This document shows positions 13,685 through 22,382 of a stretch of DNA of 24,309 bases, piece by piece. The position numbers and the translations under genes are program-made. The notes below the pieces were generated by a model. That model saw only the letters and a program-made list of their open reading frames with translations. It made no database searches and was not told the DNA's origin. The stretch covers positions 1 to 24,309 of the forward strand of contig JBEAVE010000019.1 of the NCBI GenBank assembly GCA_041161065.1. The letters are read 5' to 3'. The stretch is from DYRG01 sp041161065 (GTDB taxonomy: Bacteria; Pseudomonadota; Gammaproteobacteria; Beggiatoales; Beggiatoaceae). Position 1 is the stretch's first letter, and every line of letters starts with the position of its first letter.

Positions 13685-14352
13685 AACCCATTATTTCAAC
13701 TCAATCGGTATCTAAAACGGTTTCTACCGTCGATGGAAACTTGCATATTTTAGAAAACATTTCTTTAGAAATTCTCAAAGGAGAAGCGGTTGCCATTGTG
13801 GGTGCTTCTGGTTCTGGAAAATCGACATTATTAAGTTTATTAGCAGGCTTAGATCAACCGAGCAAAGGAGAAATCACTTTATTTGAGCAATCTTTGCAAA
13901 ACTTAAATGAAGATCAACGAGCACAACTCCGCGCAGGACATATCGGATTTGTCTTTCAATCTTTTCAATTATTAACGGCTTTAACTGCATTAGAAAATGT
14001 GATGTTGTCAGCGGAGTTAATTGGTATGAAAAATCCCAAAGAACTTGCGATTGAAAGTTTAACCTCAGTGGGTTTGAAAAACCGTTTGTATCATACCCCA
14101 AATCAATTATCCGGTGGTGAACAACAGCGGGTGGCTATTGCGAGAGCATTTGTTACTCGTCCACAAATTTTATTCGCAGATGAACCAACGGGAAATTTAG
14201 ATCAAAAAACAGGTAGCAATATTATCGAATTATTGTTTAATTTACAAAAACAACAAGGCACTACATTGGTATTAGTTACACACGATGAAATGCTTGCAAA
14301 TCAATGTAATAAACATTATAAATTAGTGCAAGGAAAACTTCATGCAAGATGA
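13678..14352 (+). CDS. ybbA: YbbA/LolD-type ABC transporter ATPase, no permease nearby
   Basis: The 224-residue product is the ATP-hydrolysing subunit of a MacB/LolD-type (type VII) ABC system. Walker A is GASGSGKST (42-50), the signature LSGGEQQ (144-150), Walker B ILFADEP (164-170) and the H-loop VTHD. GFVFQSFQLL and ADEPTGNLDQKTG are very like E. coli YbbA. YbbA normally pairs with the large permease YbbP, but no permease is encoded here; the next gene is cheR. The ATG lies inside the tsaD 3' end, and its own 3' end overlaps cheR by 11 bases. It may serve a permease elsewhere or have another partner. Confidence 0.88.
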   Translation: MLKPIISTQSVSKTVSTVDGNLHILENISLEILKGEAVAIVGASGSGKSTLLSLLAGLDQPSKGEITLFEQSLQNLNEDQRAQLRAGHIGFVFQSFQLLTALTALENVMLSAELIGMKNPKELAIESLTSVGLKNRLYHTPNQLSGGEQQRVAIARAFVTRPQILFADEPTGNLDQKTGSNIIELLFNLQKQQGTTLVLVTHDEMLANQCNKHYKLVQGKLHAR

Positions 14353-15187
14353 TATTGATATTCAACATATTGAACTGCAATTATTATTACAAGCCATTTA
14401 TTTGAAATATGGTTATGATTTTCGTAATTACGCAAAAGCATCGATCCGCCGCCGCGTTGATCATTTTATGAAGAAAGAAAACTTAACGGGTTTTGCGGAA
14501 ATGCAATCTAGAGTTTTATATGAAGTGGATTTCTTCGAGCGGCTTTTATTAGAGCTCAGTGTGAATGTCACAGAAATGTTTCGTGACCCCAGTTTCTACC
14601 GATCTTTTTCTCAAAAAGTTGTTCCTTATCTTAAAACACAGCCTTTTCTAAAAATTTGGCACGCAGGCTGTGCAAGTGGTGAGGAAGTTTATTCTATTGC
14701 GATTTTATTAAAAGAAGCCGGTTTGTATAACAAAACACAAATTTATGCAACAGATATGAATCAAGTGATTTTGAATCAAGCAAAGGAAGGAATTTATCCA
14801 ATTAATCGTTTGAAATTGTACACTGAAAATTATCAAAAAGCGGGAGGAAAAGAAAGTTTTAGTGATTATTATATGGCGCATTATGATCATGTTGTTATGA
14901 ACAAATCCTTAAAAGAAAATATTTTATTTTCCGATCATAATTTAGCAACTGATGGCGTATTTGGTGAAATGCACGTTATCTTTTGTAGAAATGTATTAAT
15001 TTATTTCAATCGGGATTTACAAAATAGAGCATTGGGCTTATTTAATGATAGCTTAATTAATCGGGGTGTTTTGTGTTTAGGCAGCAAAGAAAGTATCCGT
15101 TTTTCTACCTATTCAAATACCTTTGTCGACATTGATCGAGATGAAAAGATTTATGGTAAAAATACCTCTCATGAAGCACTATTATAA
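14342..15187 (+). CDS. cheR: CheR-type protein-glutamate methyltransferase
   Basis: The 281-residue product uses SAM to methylate glutamates, normally on chemoreceptors. It has the N-terminal helical domain with KASIRRRVDHFM, the NVTEMFRDP motif (75-83), and SAM-binding motif I as IWHAGCASGEEVYS (105-118). YATDMNQ and IFCRNVLIYFN follow, all standard. The C-terminus lacks the pentapeptide-tether or TPR extensions of some CheRs. It overlaps the ATPase gene by 11 bases and the cheB gene by 17 bases. No receptor, cheA, cheW or cheY is in the window, so its target is unknown; it may act on a distant receptor or on a hybrid signalling protein. Confidence 0.93.
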   Translation: MQDDIDIQHIELQLLLQAIYLKYGYDFRNYAKASIRRRVDHFMKKENLTGFAEMQSRVLYEVDFFERLLLELSVNVTEMFRDPSFYRSFSQKVVPYLKTQPFLKIWHAGCASGEEVYSIAILLKEAGLYNKTQIYATDMNQVILNQAKEGIYPINRLKLYTENYQKAGGKESFSDYYMAHYDHVVMNKSLKENILFSDHNLATDGVFGEMHVIFCRNVLIYFNRDLQNRALGLFNDSLINRGVLCLGSKESIRFSTYSNTFVDIDRDEKIYGKNTSHEALL

Positions 15188-15752
15188 AGCAGTTGTTATT
15201 GGTTCTTCTGCGGGGGGTATCAATGCTTTAATAAAAGTGCTTTCTGTTTTGCCCGCTGATTTTCCGTTACCCATTGTTATTGTTCAACATTTACACCCAG
15301 AAGGCGGGAATCATTTACCCTCCATTTTGGGAGCAAAATCTGCATTGAAAATTAAACAAGCTGATGAGAAAGAAAGTATAGAAAAAGGTTGGGTTTATCT
15401 TGCTCCGCCGAGTTATCATTTGCTTATTGAGGAAGATTTCACTTTTTCTCTTTCTTTGGAGGCGGCGGTGAATTATTCTCGTCCTTCAATTGATGTGTTA
15501 TTTGAAAGTGCGGTTTATGCTTATCATCAGCATCTAATTGGAATCATTTTAACGGGAGCAAATCATGATGGAAGTCAGGGTTTGAAAAAAATAAAAGAAA
15601 TGGGCGGTTTTACCATTGTTCAAGACCCTAAAACAGCCGAAGCCGATGCAATGCCAACCGCCGCCATTTCAAATACACAAGTTGATAAAATTTTACCATT
15701 ACAAGAAATTGGTATTTATCTATTACAATTAGTTAATCGAACAACTCTCTAA
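15171..15752 (+). CDS. cheB: Receiver-less CheB-type methylesterase
   Basis: The 193-residue product contains only the CheB catalytic domain, which removes methyl groups from receptor glutamates. The catalytic triad is readable as S13 in IGSSAGG, H40 in IVQHLHPE and D133 in LTGANHDGSQG. The N-terminal phospho-receiver domain of classical CheB is absent, so activity is not controlled by CheA phosphorylation in the usual way. The ATG at 15171 gives a typical start MKHYYKAVVIGSSAGG; an in-frame start at 15123 would lie entirely inside cheR. Stand-alone domains of this kind are often paired with CheR beside hybrid kinases. The next gene starts three bases after the stop. Confidence 0.92.
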   Translation: MKHYYKAVVIGSSAGGINALIKVLSVLPADFPLPIVIVQHLHPEGGNHLPSILGAKSALKIKQADEKESIEKGWVYLAPPSYHLLIEEDFTFSLSLEAAVNYSRPSIDVLFESAVYAYHQHLIGIILTGANHDGSQGLKKIKEMGGFTIVQDPKTAEADAMPTAAISNTQVDKILPLQEIGIYLLQLVNRTTL

Positions 15753-15755
15753 CTT

Positions 15756-18700
15756 ATGATGTCGACAATGCACACTTTCTCTATACAAAATACTCAATTT
15801 TCCTTTCAAGATTTGTTTAATCCTCAACAGCTTTCTATATTAGATTTGCTCTTTTTAGAATATCTGAAATCGAGCAATCCTTTCTGTTATGAAACATTAC
15901 AAAAATATCGAGCGGGTGATATTTTTGAACCTCCTTTTCTCAGCGATTTTTTGATTGAATGTGCAAAATACCTAGAAACATTTGTGGCTGAATTATTTTC
16001 TATTCAAGGTCATTGTAAAAAATTGCAAGAAAATACGCTTTCTGATCAGGTTATTTTTCATTTTAAAAAATGGTTTGTGCAACGTCGAGCACGGCGGCGT
16101 TTAACTAAATTAGAAAATCTTGCTGAATTTTCAGTTCTAGATCATTGGATCAATCAACAAATTTCGCTTTTTAATATTGATAATAAGGATAAAGAATTTG
16201 CTATTGCACAATTGGGGCAAATTTGGTTATCCGATCAAACAACATACGCCAATGAAATAGAGCAACTAACACAGTGGTGTATCCGTATTTTAACAGATAA
16301 CAAAATTAAAGAAACATTCAATGAATGGGTGAGTTTTAGATTACCTGAACATTTGGATTATCAACAGTTAGTTCCTTTGAAATTGGTAGAAAATGATGTT
16401 ATTGGAAGAAAACAAGGCACACTTCCTCTAAAAAGGCGTGAAGGTTTTAATCTAACAGATCAAAGAATGCGGGCGCGAGAAATTGCAAGTGAAATTGATT
16501 ATTGTGTGTTTTGTCATGATAAAGCAGGAGATTTCTGTTCAAAAGGATTTCCACTCAAAAAAGATGAGCCAAACTTGGGTTTCAAAACAAATCCTTTGGG
16601 GATAACTTTGACGGGTTGTCCTTTAGAAGAAAATATTTCTGAAATGCACCTTTTAAAACGTGATGGCTTTAATATTGCGGCACTTGCAATGATTATGTTA
16701 GAAAATCCAATGTGTCCAGTTACAGGACATAGGATTTGTAATGATTGTATGAAAAGTTGTATTTATCAGAAACAAACACCAGTTAATATTCCTCAAATTG
16801 AAACGCGCATTTTAAGTGATAGTTTAGAACTACCTTATGGGGTAGAAATTTATGATTTGTTCACACGCTGGAATCCCTTAAGAAAAAAACAATTTCTTAT
16901 AAAGCCATACAATGGTTTGAAAGTGTTAATTGCGGGCATGGGACCATCGGGTTTTAGTTTGGCGCATCATTTGTTAATGGAAGGATTTGCGGTGGTTGGC
17001 ATTGAAGGATTAAAGATAGAACCCTTGCCTAAAAATTTATTAGAAAAACCGATTATTTCTTATCATGAATTGGAAGAAAAATTAGAGCAACGTATAACCA
17101 CCGGATTTGGAGGAGTGGCGGAATATGGTATTACTGTTCGCTGGGATAAGAACTTTCTCAAATTGATTTATTTATCTTTACTACGACGACCTTATTTTCA
17201 AATCTATGGCAGTGTGCGTTTTGGTGGAACAATTACTGTAGAAGATGCTTGGAAATTAGGGTTTGATCATGTTGCCATTGCGGTTGGAGCAGGTTTGCCA
17301 CAAGCCTTAAATATTCCTCATTCTTTGGCGAGAGGAATGCGTCAAGCAAATGATTTCTTAATGGCATTGCAATTAACCGGTGCATATAAAGCAAATAGTT
17401 TAGCTAATTTACAAATTAGATTGCCTGCAATTGTGATTGGTGGCGGCTTAACCGGTGTTGATACAGCCACTGAAGTACAAGCCTATTACATTATGCAGGT
17501 AGAAAAAATATTAAATCGCTATGAAGAACTTGTTGAACAACAGGGTGAAAATTTTGTTTTAAGCCTATTAGATGAAGAAGCTAAACTAATTTTGGAAGAA
17601 TTTTTAGAACATGGAAGAGCCATTCGTGAGGAAAAATTAAAAGAAAAGCCTAATTGCCAGCAACTCATTCAGCAATGGGGAGGAGTCACCATTGTATATA
17701 GAAAAAACATTGAAGCATCGCCTGCTTATTTAAGTAATCACGAAGAACTGATTAAAGCATTTGAAGAAGGCATTTTTTATTTAGAAAATTATAGTCCAAC
17801 AGAAGTAAAATTAGATCGCTTTGAACACGTTTCTGGATTGGTTTGTCAGCATTCAAATACGAAAGAAATTATTACGTTACCTTGTAAAGCCATTTTTGTT
17901 GCAACAGGCGCGCGTCCAAATATTGCTTATGAATTTGAGCATCGCGGGACGTTTAATCAAGAAAAAATGCAATATCAATTCTACCATTTAACTTCAGAAC
18001 AAACTTTGCAACTTTCTTCACAAATTACCCATTGCAAAGCGTCTCAAATTGGAGCTTTTACTTCTTATAATAAGGGTAACAAAAAGGTAACTTTTCTGGG
18101 TGATACACACCCAATATTTCATGGGAATGTGGTTAAAGCGGTTGCTTCTGCAAAGAAAACCTATCCACAAATATTAGAACTTTTTGGTAATCAATTATTT
18201 CAAAAAGGAGATCAAATTGAATATCAACTTTTTCATAAGAAATTAAAAGAAAAGTTGTCGACTTATGTGGTAGATATAAAGCGTCATACGTCTTCTGTTT
18301 TGGAGCTAACTATTCATGCACCGATGGCGGCAGAACAATTTAGAGCTGGACAGTTTTTTAGATTACAAACTTATGAGCAAAACGCATTACAACTCCACCG
18401 TACATTGTTACAAACTGAACCAATGGCAGTGTTAGGTGCGGGTGTTAATAAAGAGGAAGGAATTGTTTCAATTATGGTATTGGAACAGGGCGCGAGTAGC
18501 CGTTTGTGTGCGCTATTGAAAAAGGGTGATCCGATTGCTCTAATGGGTCCAACAGGAGTGAAAACAAAAATTCCTGATTCTAATGTTTCTGAAACGGTTT
18601 TATTTTTGGGAGGAAGATTAGGTGCAGCCGATATTAAAACGGTCGGTTTAGCATTAAGAAAAGCGGGTTGCAAAGTTTTATATTTAGCGGGTTTTAGAAA

Positions 18701-19247
18701 TGCAGAAGAAGTGTATTGTCAAACTGATTTAGAAATGGCTGCCGATGTAATTATTTGGATTACAGAAAATGGCAAACCTGTTAAAGCAACTCGTCCACAA
18801 GATCGATCAATAACGGGTGATTTCAATGACATATTAGAAAGTTATGCGAAAGGTGAATTACACGACGGCGAACCCCCAATTCCATTACAAACAGTTGATC
18901 GAGTTTTAATTGTAGGTAGTTCTCGATTGGTGAGCAAGTTTAAGCAAGCACAACAGACTTTTTTAGAACAATATCTTATTAAAAAACCCCAAATCATTGC
19001 ATCGGTACATAGTTCAATGCAATGTACTTTAAAAGGGGTTTGTGCGCAATGTTTGCAATGGCAAGTTGATCCGATTTCTGGCGAAAGAACCAAAGCGGTT
19101 TTTGCGTGTTCTTGGCACAATCAACCGATTGAAATTGTTGATTGGCATCATTTGGAGGAACGCTTAAAACAAAATAACGTTCAAGAGCATTTGAGTAACC
19201 TTTGGTTAAGTTATTTGTTTGAGCGTTATAAACCAGAGAAAATTTGA
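15756..19247 (+). CDS. Fusion flavoprotein: N-terminal domain, GltD/NfnB-like, PyrK/NfnA-like
   Basis: The 1163-residue product is a fusion flavoprotein of unknown substrate. Residues 1-245 are a helical domain I cannot place, with a basic stretch RRARRRLTK. A GltD-like Cys region follows: C250, C253, C261, C288 (GCPL), then C320, C328, C331 and C335, fitting two [4Fe-4S] clusters. An FAD site is at IAGMGPSGFSLAHHLL (about 391-406), an NAD(P) site at VIGGGLTGVDTATE (about 559-572), then ATGARPN and the FAD-contact GDTHPIFHGNVVKAVASAK. Residues from about 820 resemble the PyrK/NfnA flavin-reductase fold: FRAGQFFRL, an altered dinucleotide stretch LGGRLGAADI, and a [2Fe-2S] set C1090, C1096, C1099, C1118. 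It follows cheB by three bases and has no strong ribosome-binding site. A transhydrogenase or NAD(P)H-linked ferredoxin reaction is inference. Confidence 0.85.
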   Translation: MMSTMHTFSIQNTQFSFQDLFNPQQLSILDLLFLEYLKSSNPFCYETLQKYRAGDIFEPPFLSDFLIECAKYLETFVAELFSIQGHCKKLQENTLSDQVIFHFKKWFVQRRARRRLTKLENLAEFSVLDHWINQQISLFNIDNKDKEFAIAQLGQIWLSDQTTYANEIEQLTQWCIRILTDNKIKETFNEWVSFRLPEHLDYQQLVPLKLVENDVIGRKQGTLPLKRREGFNLTDQRMRAREIASEIDYCVFCHDKAGDFCSKGFPLKKDEPNLGFKTNPLGITLTGCPLEENISEMHLLKRDGFNIAALAMIMLENPMCPVTGHRICNDCMKSCIYQKQTPVNIPQIETRILSDSLELPYGVEIYDLFTRWNPLRKKQFLIKPYNGLKVLIAGMGPSGFSLAHHLLMEGFAVVGIEGLKIEPLPKNLLEKPIISYHELEEKLEQRITTGFGGVAEYGITVRWDKNFLKLIYLSLLRRPYFQIYGSVRFGGTITVEDAWKLGFDHVAIAVGAGLPQALNIPHSLARGMRQANDFLMALQLTGAYKANSLANLQIRLPAIVIGGGLTGVDTATEVQAYYIMQVEKILNRYEELVEQQGENFVLSLLDEEAKLILEEFLEHGRAIREEKLKEKPNCQQLIQQWGGVTIVYRKNIEASPAYLSNHEELIKAFEEGIFYLENYSPTEVKLDRFEHVSGLVCQHSNTKEIITLPCKAIFVATGARPNIAYEFEHRGTFNQEKMQYQFYHLTSEQTLQLSSQITHCKASQIGAFTSYNKGNKKVTFLGDTHPIFHGNVVKAVASAKKTYPQILELFGNQLFQKGDQIEYQLFHKKLKEKLSTYVVDIKRHTSSVLELTIHAPMAAEQFRAGQFFRLQTYEQNALQLHRTLLQTEPMAVLGAGVNKEEGIVSIMVLEQGASSRLCALLKKGDPIALMGPTGVKTKIPDSNVSETVLFLGGRLGAADIKTVGLALRKAGCKVLYLAGFRNAEEVYCQTDLEMAADVIIWITENGKPVKATRPQDRSITGDFNDILESYAKGELHDGEPPIPLQTVDRVLIVGSSRLVSKFKQAQQTFLEQYLIKKPQIIASVHSSMQCTLKGVCAQCLQWQVDPISGERTKAVFACSWHNQPIEIVDWHHLEERLKQNNVQEHLSNLWLSYLFERYKPEKI

Positions 19248-20723
19248 TCAAATTAAAACAATATCGTATTGCTCTTGGGGATAGAAATTTTCTACTTGAA
19301 ATTTGATATTACAACCGATGAATTTTTCTAATTGATCGACGGTTTCTGATTCCTCAATTAATAATTCCACAACGGATTGGGACGCATAAACGAGAAACTG
19401 CTGTGCTTCAAACTGTTTTGCTTCCCGCATAATTTCTCTAAAAATTTCATAACAAATGGTTTCTGGACTTTTGATTGTTCCTCGACCATGACAAAGCGGA
19501 CAAGGTTCGCAAAGCATTTGTTCAAGGCTTTCACGGGTTCGCTTTCTGGTCATTTGAACTAAACCAAGTTGAGAAATGTCGCTAATATAAGTTTTTGCGT
19601 GGTCTTTCTCTAAGTATTTTTCTAAGGAACGAATGACTTGTCGACGATGTTCTGCATCAATCATATCAATAAAATCAACAATAATAATTCCTCCCAAGTT
19701 TCTCAAACGAATTTGTCGAGCAATGGCTTGAGTTGCTTCCAAGTTTGTTTTGAAAATAGTTTCTTCCAAATTACGATGTCCGACAAACTTTCCGGTGTTC
19801 ACATCAATGGTGGTCATTGCTTCGGTTTGATCAATGACTAAATACCCCCCTGATTTCAAATCGACTCGTTGATTTAATGCTCGATCAATTTCTTCCTCAA
19901 TATTATACAATTCAAAAATAGGTCTTTCTCCCACATAATGCTCTAATAAAGGGAGCAATTCAGGGACGAATTCTTCAGAAAACTTACACATTTCTGTATA
20001 GGTTTCTCGAGAATCAATTTTAATTTTTTCTACGGTCATGCCCACCAAATCTCTCATGACTCTTATTTTGAGTGGAAAATCCTCATAAACTAATGACATG
20101 GTTGGTGTTTGTTGGTATTTTTCTAAAATTGAATGCCAAACTCGACAGAGAAACTCCATATCAGATTGCAAGGTGGGTTCAGAAATACCGTCGGCGGCAG
20201 TTCTAATGATAAATCCACAGCGGGGTTTATTGGAATTTTCATCTAATCTTCCACAATTAAAAACGGGGTTGTCATTCAAATAATTGTTCACGATGCCTAA
20301 TAAACGTCCGCGTTCTTCACCAATAATGCGCTGAGAAACGCCAACATTAGTGGTAATTTCAGGAATTAAAACCAAATAACGGGAAGGAATTGAAATTTGA
20401 GTTGTTAATCGTGCGCCTTTTGTTCCTAAGGGATTTTTAATCACTTGCACTAATAAATTTTGTCCGTCATGTAATACTTGACTGATATTGTTTGCTACAT
20501 TATTATTGATATCTCCAATGTGGAGGAATGCAGCGCGTTCTAATCCAATATCGACAAATGCGGCTTGCATACCGGGTAAAACACGGCAAACTCTCCCTTT
20601 ATAGATATTGCCCACCAAACCGCGTTTGCTTGCCCGTTCGATAAGAACTTCTTGCAAAACACCGTTTTCCACCATTGCCACGCGAGTTTCGCGGGGAGTT
20701 ACATTGATGAGAACCTCTTCCAT
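19248..20723 (-). CDS. rng: Ribonuclease G
   Basis: The 491-residue product is an RNase E/G-family endoribonuclease that matures the 5' end of 16S rRNA and cuts mRNAs. It reads like E. coli RNase G (489 residues) from end to end: LINVTPRETRVAMVENG, GNIYKGRVCRVLPGMQAAFVDIGLERAAFLH (S1 domain), GTKGARLTT, GGYLVIDQTEAMTTIDVNTG with the catalytic Asp region, IIIVDFIDM, MTRKRTRESLEQMLCEPCPLCHGRGT with the zinc-link Cys pair, and the end QEQYDIVLI. The ATG at 20723 was preferred because it matches the family start and follows the putative promoter; a TTG 26 codons upstream is possible but unlikely. Its stop abuts the convergent flavoprotein stop with no base between them. Confidence 0.96.
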   Translation of the reverse strand: MEEVLINVTPRETRVAMVENGVLQEVLIERASKRGLVGNIYKGRVCRVLPGMQAAFVDIGLERAAFLHIGDINNNVANNISQVLHDGQNLLVQVIKNPLGTKGARLTTQISIPSRYLVLIPEITTNVGVSQRIIGEERGRLLGIVNNYLNDNPVFNCGRLDENSNKPRCGFIIRTAADGISEPTLQSDMEFLCRVWHSILEKYQQTPTMSLVYEDFPLKIRVMRDLVGMTVEKIKIDSRETYTEMCKFSEEFVPELLPLLEHYVGERPIFELYNIEEEIDRALNQRVDLKSGGYLVIDQTEAMTTIDVNTGKFVGHRNLEETIFKTNLEATQAIARQIRLRNLGGIIIVDFIDMIDAEHRRQVIRSLEKYLEKDHAKTYISDISQLGLVQMTRKRTRESLEQMLCEPCPLCHGRGTIKSPETICYEIFREIMREAKQFEAQQFLVYASQSVVELLIEESETVDQLEKFIGCNIKFQVENFYPQEQYDIVLI

Positions 20724-20768
20724 GTGATTATCAACCGCAGTGTTGTTAAAAGAATTTTTCGCAACCCT

Positions 20769-20797
20769 ATTGTAATCAAACCGTTGGCGTGGCACAA
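20769..20797 (-). promoter_or_regulatory. Putative rng promoter
   Basis: Read leftwards, TTGTGC (20797-20792) and TACAAT (20774-20769) are 17 bases apart. The start of transcription would lie near 20762, about 40 bases before ATG 20723 and downstream of the TTG at 20801. This supports the shorter protein. Confidence 0.4.
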
Positions 20798-20850
20798 TCA
20801 ACTTTTTAATTGGAAAACTTAAATTTTCTTTTTTTATTGAGGTAAATATT

Positions 20851-21420
20851 ATGCGTATTGCTGTATTTGTAGACGGGGCAAATTTCTTTTATTTGCAAAA
20901 AAATTGCTTGAAATGGTGGATTGATTCTAAAAAACTATTAGACCATATTGCAACCAGAGGAGATGTCGTTGATGCAACTTATTACGTCGGCGTAGATTCT
21001 ACTAAAAACCAAGATGACTATTTGAAGTTTCTTATGAATATCGGTTTTTCTATTGAACGCAAAGATTTGAAAACGATTATTCAAGAAGATGGCACTGAAA
21101 AGAAAAAAGCAAATTTAGATATTGAAATCGTATTAGATATGTTTAATACTATTGAGAATTACGATATGGCAATTTTAGTTAGTGGAGATGGGGATTTTGA
21201 ACGCCCGTTGAAACTCCTAAAAGCAAGAGGAAGAAAGTTTATTGTCATGTCAAGTCAGGGATTTGTCGCTAAAGAAATTCGGGAAGTGGCTGGTATGCAT
21301 TATGTCGATTTTCAAAGCCTTCGCGATTGTTTAGAAAAAGAACAAACTAGAGATAATAGTCGATGGACATTGGATAGCAATCGTGATCCGTTGCCGCCCC
21401 CTTCCTCTCGTTGGGCTTAA
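20851..21420 (+). CDS. NYN-domain (LabA/DUF88) putative ribonuclease
   Basis: The 189-residue product has a PIN-like NYN domain (about 1-155). Acidic residues that form the metal site are visible: D8 in FVDGANFF, D90 in NLDIEIVLDM, and D113 and D115 in SGDGDF. KFIVMSSQGFVAKEIREVAGMHYVDF completes the fold. A short polar Pro-rich tail (PLPPPSSRW) follows. Family members are likely or proven RNA nucleases; the target is unknown. GAGG lies about 8 bases before the ATG. It is divergent from rng, another RNase gene, across a 127-base region that must hold both promoters. The pairing of two RNases is notable but may be chance. Confidence 0.88.
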   Translation: MRIAVFVDGANFFYLQKNCLKWWIDSKKLLDHIATRGDVVDATYYVGVDSTKNQDDYLKFLMNIGFSIERKDLKTIIQEDGTEKKKANLDIEIVLDMFNTIENYDMAILVSGDGDFERPLKLLKARGRKFIVMSSQGFVAKEIREVAGMHYVDFQSLRDCLEKEQTRDNSRWTLDSNRDPLPPPSSRWA

Positions 21421-21465
21421 GATTTCTTTCTTATTTTTTCTACCAAACTAAAGGAGTATTTTACT

Positions 21466-21675
21466 ATGGCAGAATGGCGTAAAGTGGCTAAAGCCTTTGC
21501 ATTAGCAGACGGGCACATAAGTGAAAAAGAAGTTTCTATTTTACGTGCGGAAATTTTTGCGGATAACAAAGTTTCTAAAAGTGAACTGGATTTCTTAAAA
21601 GAAATTAAAGCCGAAGCTAAATCCGCCGTGAAATCCTTAGATGTTTTAATTGAGGAATGCGAGAAATCGGCTTAG
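21466..21675 (+). CDS. Small TerB-like protein
   Basis: The 69-residue helical product starts MAEWRKVAKAFALADGHISEKEVSILRAEIFADNKVSKSEL. The repeated pattern ADGHISEKEV...ADNKVSKSEL resembles the metal-binding helical repeat of TerB-like proteins, though it is shorter than full TerB. No ter genes are adjacent, so a link to tellurite resistance should not be assumed. AAAGGAG lies about 9 bases before the ATG. A strong terminator follows the stop. It lies 45 bases after the NYN gene and may be co-transcribed with it. Confidence 0.75.
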   Translation: MAEWRKVAKAFALADGHISEKEVSILRAEIFADNKVSKSELDFLKEIKAEAKSAVKSLDVLIEECEKSA

Positions 21676-21698
21676 ATATTTTTTTAATTAGAGAAACT

Positions 21699-21723
21699 GC
21701 CCGATCAAAGTCGGGCTTTTTTA
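21699..21723 (+). terminator. Intrinsic terminator after the TerB-like gene
   Basis: GCCCGA (21699-21704), loop TCAAAG and TCGGGC (21711-21716) form a perfect 6-bp GC-rich stem followed by six T. It ends the NYN/TerB-like unit. The rhodanese frame is open through it, which argues for the later GTG start of that gene. Confidence 0.88.
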
Positions 21724-21746
21724 TCTCTATAAAAAGGAGAGAACCC

Positions 21747-22382
21747 GTGAAGAAATATTGTATTTTAAGTTGCTTAATATTATCCGCTAGTTGTTTTGCA
21801 GAAACCCCCGTCAAAATCACTTCTCAATTAGAAAAAGTCGACGTTTTACATCAAGAAAAACCCTTTACAATTCAACGCAATCAAGACACGTTTAATTTAA
21901 TGAACCCAGATTTCATTTTAACCTCACGTCCGTGTCCGCCGTTTTGTCTTCAACCGATGCAATTGGCGGAAGGGGTTGAGACGGTTGGCGAATTGGAACT
22001 GCTTGATTATCTTAAAAAAATTAAAGAAGGCGATCAAACTATTCTAGTGATTGATTCGCGCACGACCGATTGGGTTAAAAAAGGTACGATTCCGGGATCA
22101 ATTAATATCCCGTGGGATCAATTGAGTACGAGTGTGGGCGGGGCTGATCCGATGACGGTGAAGGAGCATTTGAATCAGTTTGGCGCGCAGGATTTGGAGG
22201 GGTTATGGGATTTTAGTCGCGCTAAGACTTTGATTTTATTCTGTAATGGCGTTTGGTGTGGACAATCTGCTTTAAATATCAAGACGTTATTGAAATATGG
22301 TTATCCGCCGCAGAAATTAAAATGGTATCGCGGGGGAATGCAAGCGTGGGAAACGGTGGGGCTGAGTGTTATAACGCCTTGA
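21747..22382 (+). CDS. Periplasmic rhodanese-domain protein
   Basis: The 211-residue product has a signal peptide (MKKYCILSCLILSASCFA, cleavage about 18/19) and a rhodanese-like domain (about 90-208). VIDSRTTDWVKKGTIPGSINIPW and LILFCNGVWCGQSALN are visible. The Cys of FCNGVWC is the expected catalytic persulfide residue in its loop, with a second Cys five residues on that could form a disulfide. WYRGGMQAWETVGL is typical of the domain end. Sulfur transfer in the periplasm is likely; the sulfur donor is unknown. GTG 21747 was chosen over ATG 21657 because it follows AAGGAGAG, begins the signal peptide and lies after the terminator. Confidence 0.88.
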   Translation: MKKYCILSCLILSASCFAETPVKITSQLEKVDVLHQEKPFTIQRNQDTFNLMNPDFILTSRPCPPFCLQPMQLAEGVETVGELELLDYLKKIKEGDQTILVIDSRTTDWVKKGTIPGSINIPWDQLSTSVGGADPMTVKEHLNQFGAQDLEGLWDFSRAKTLILFCNGVWCGQSALNIKTLLKYGYPPQKLKWYRGGMQAWETVGLSVITP

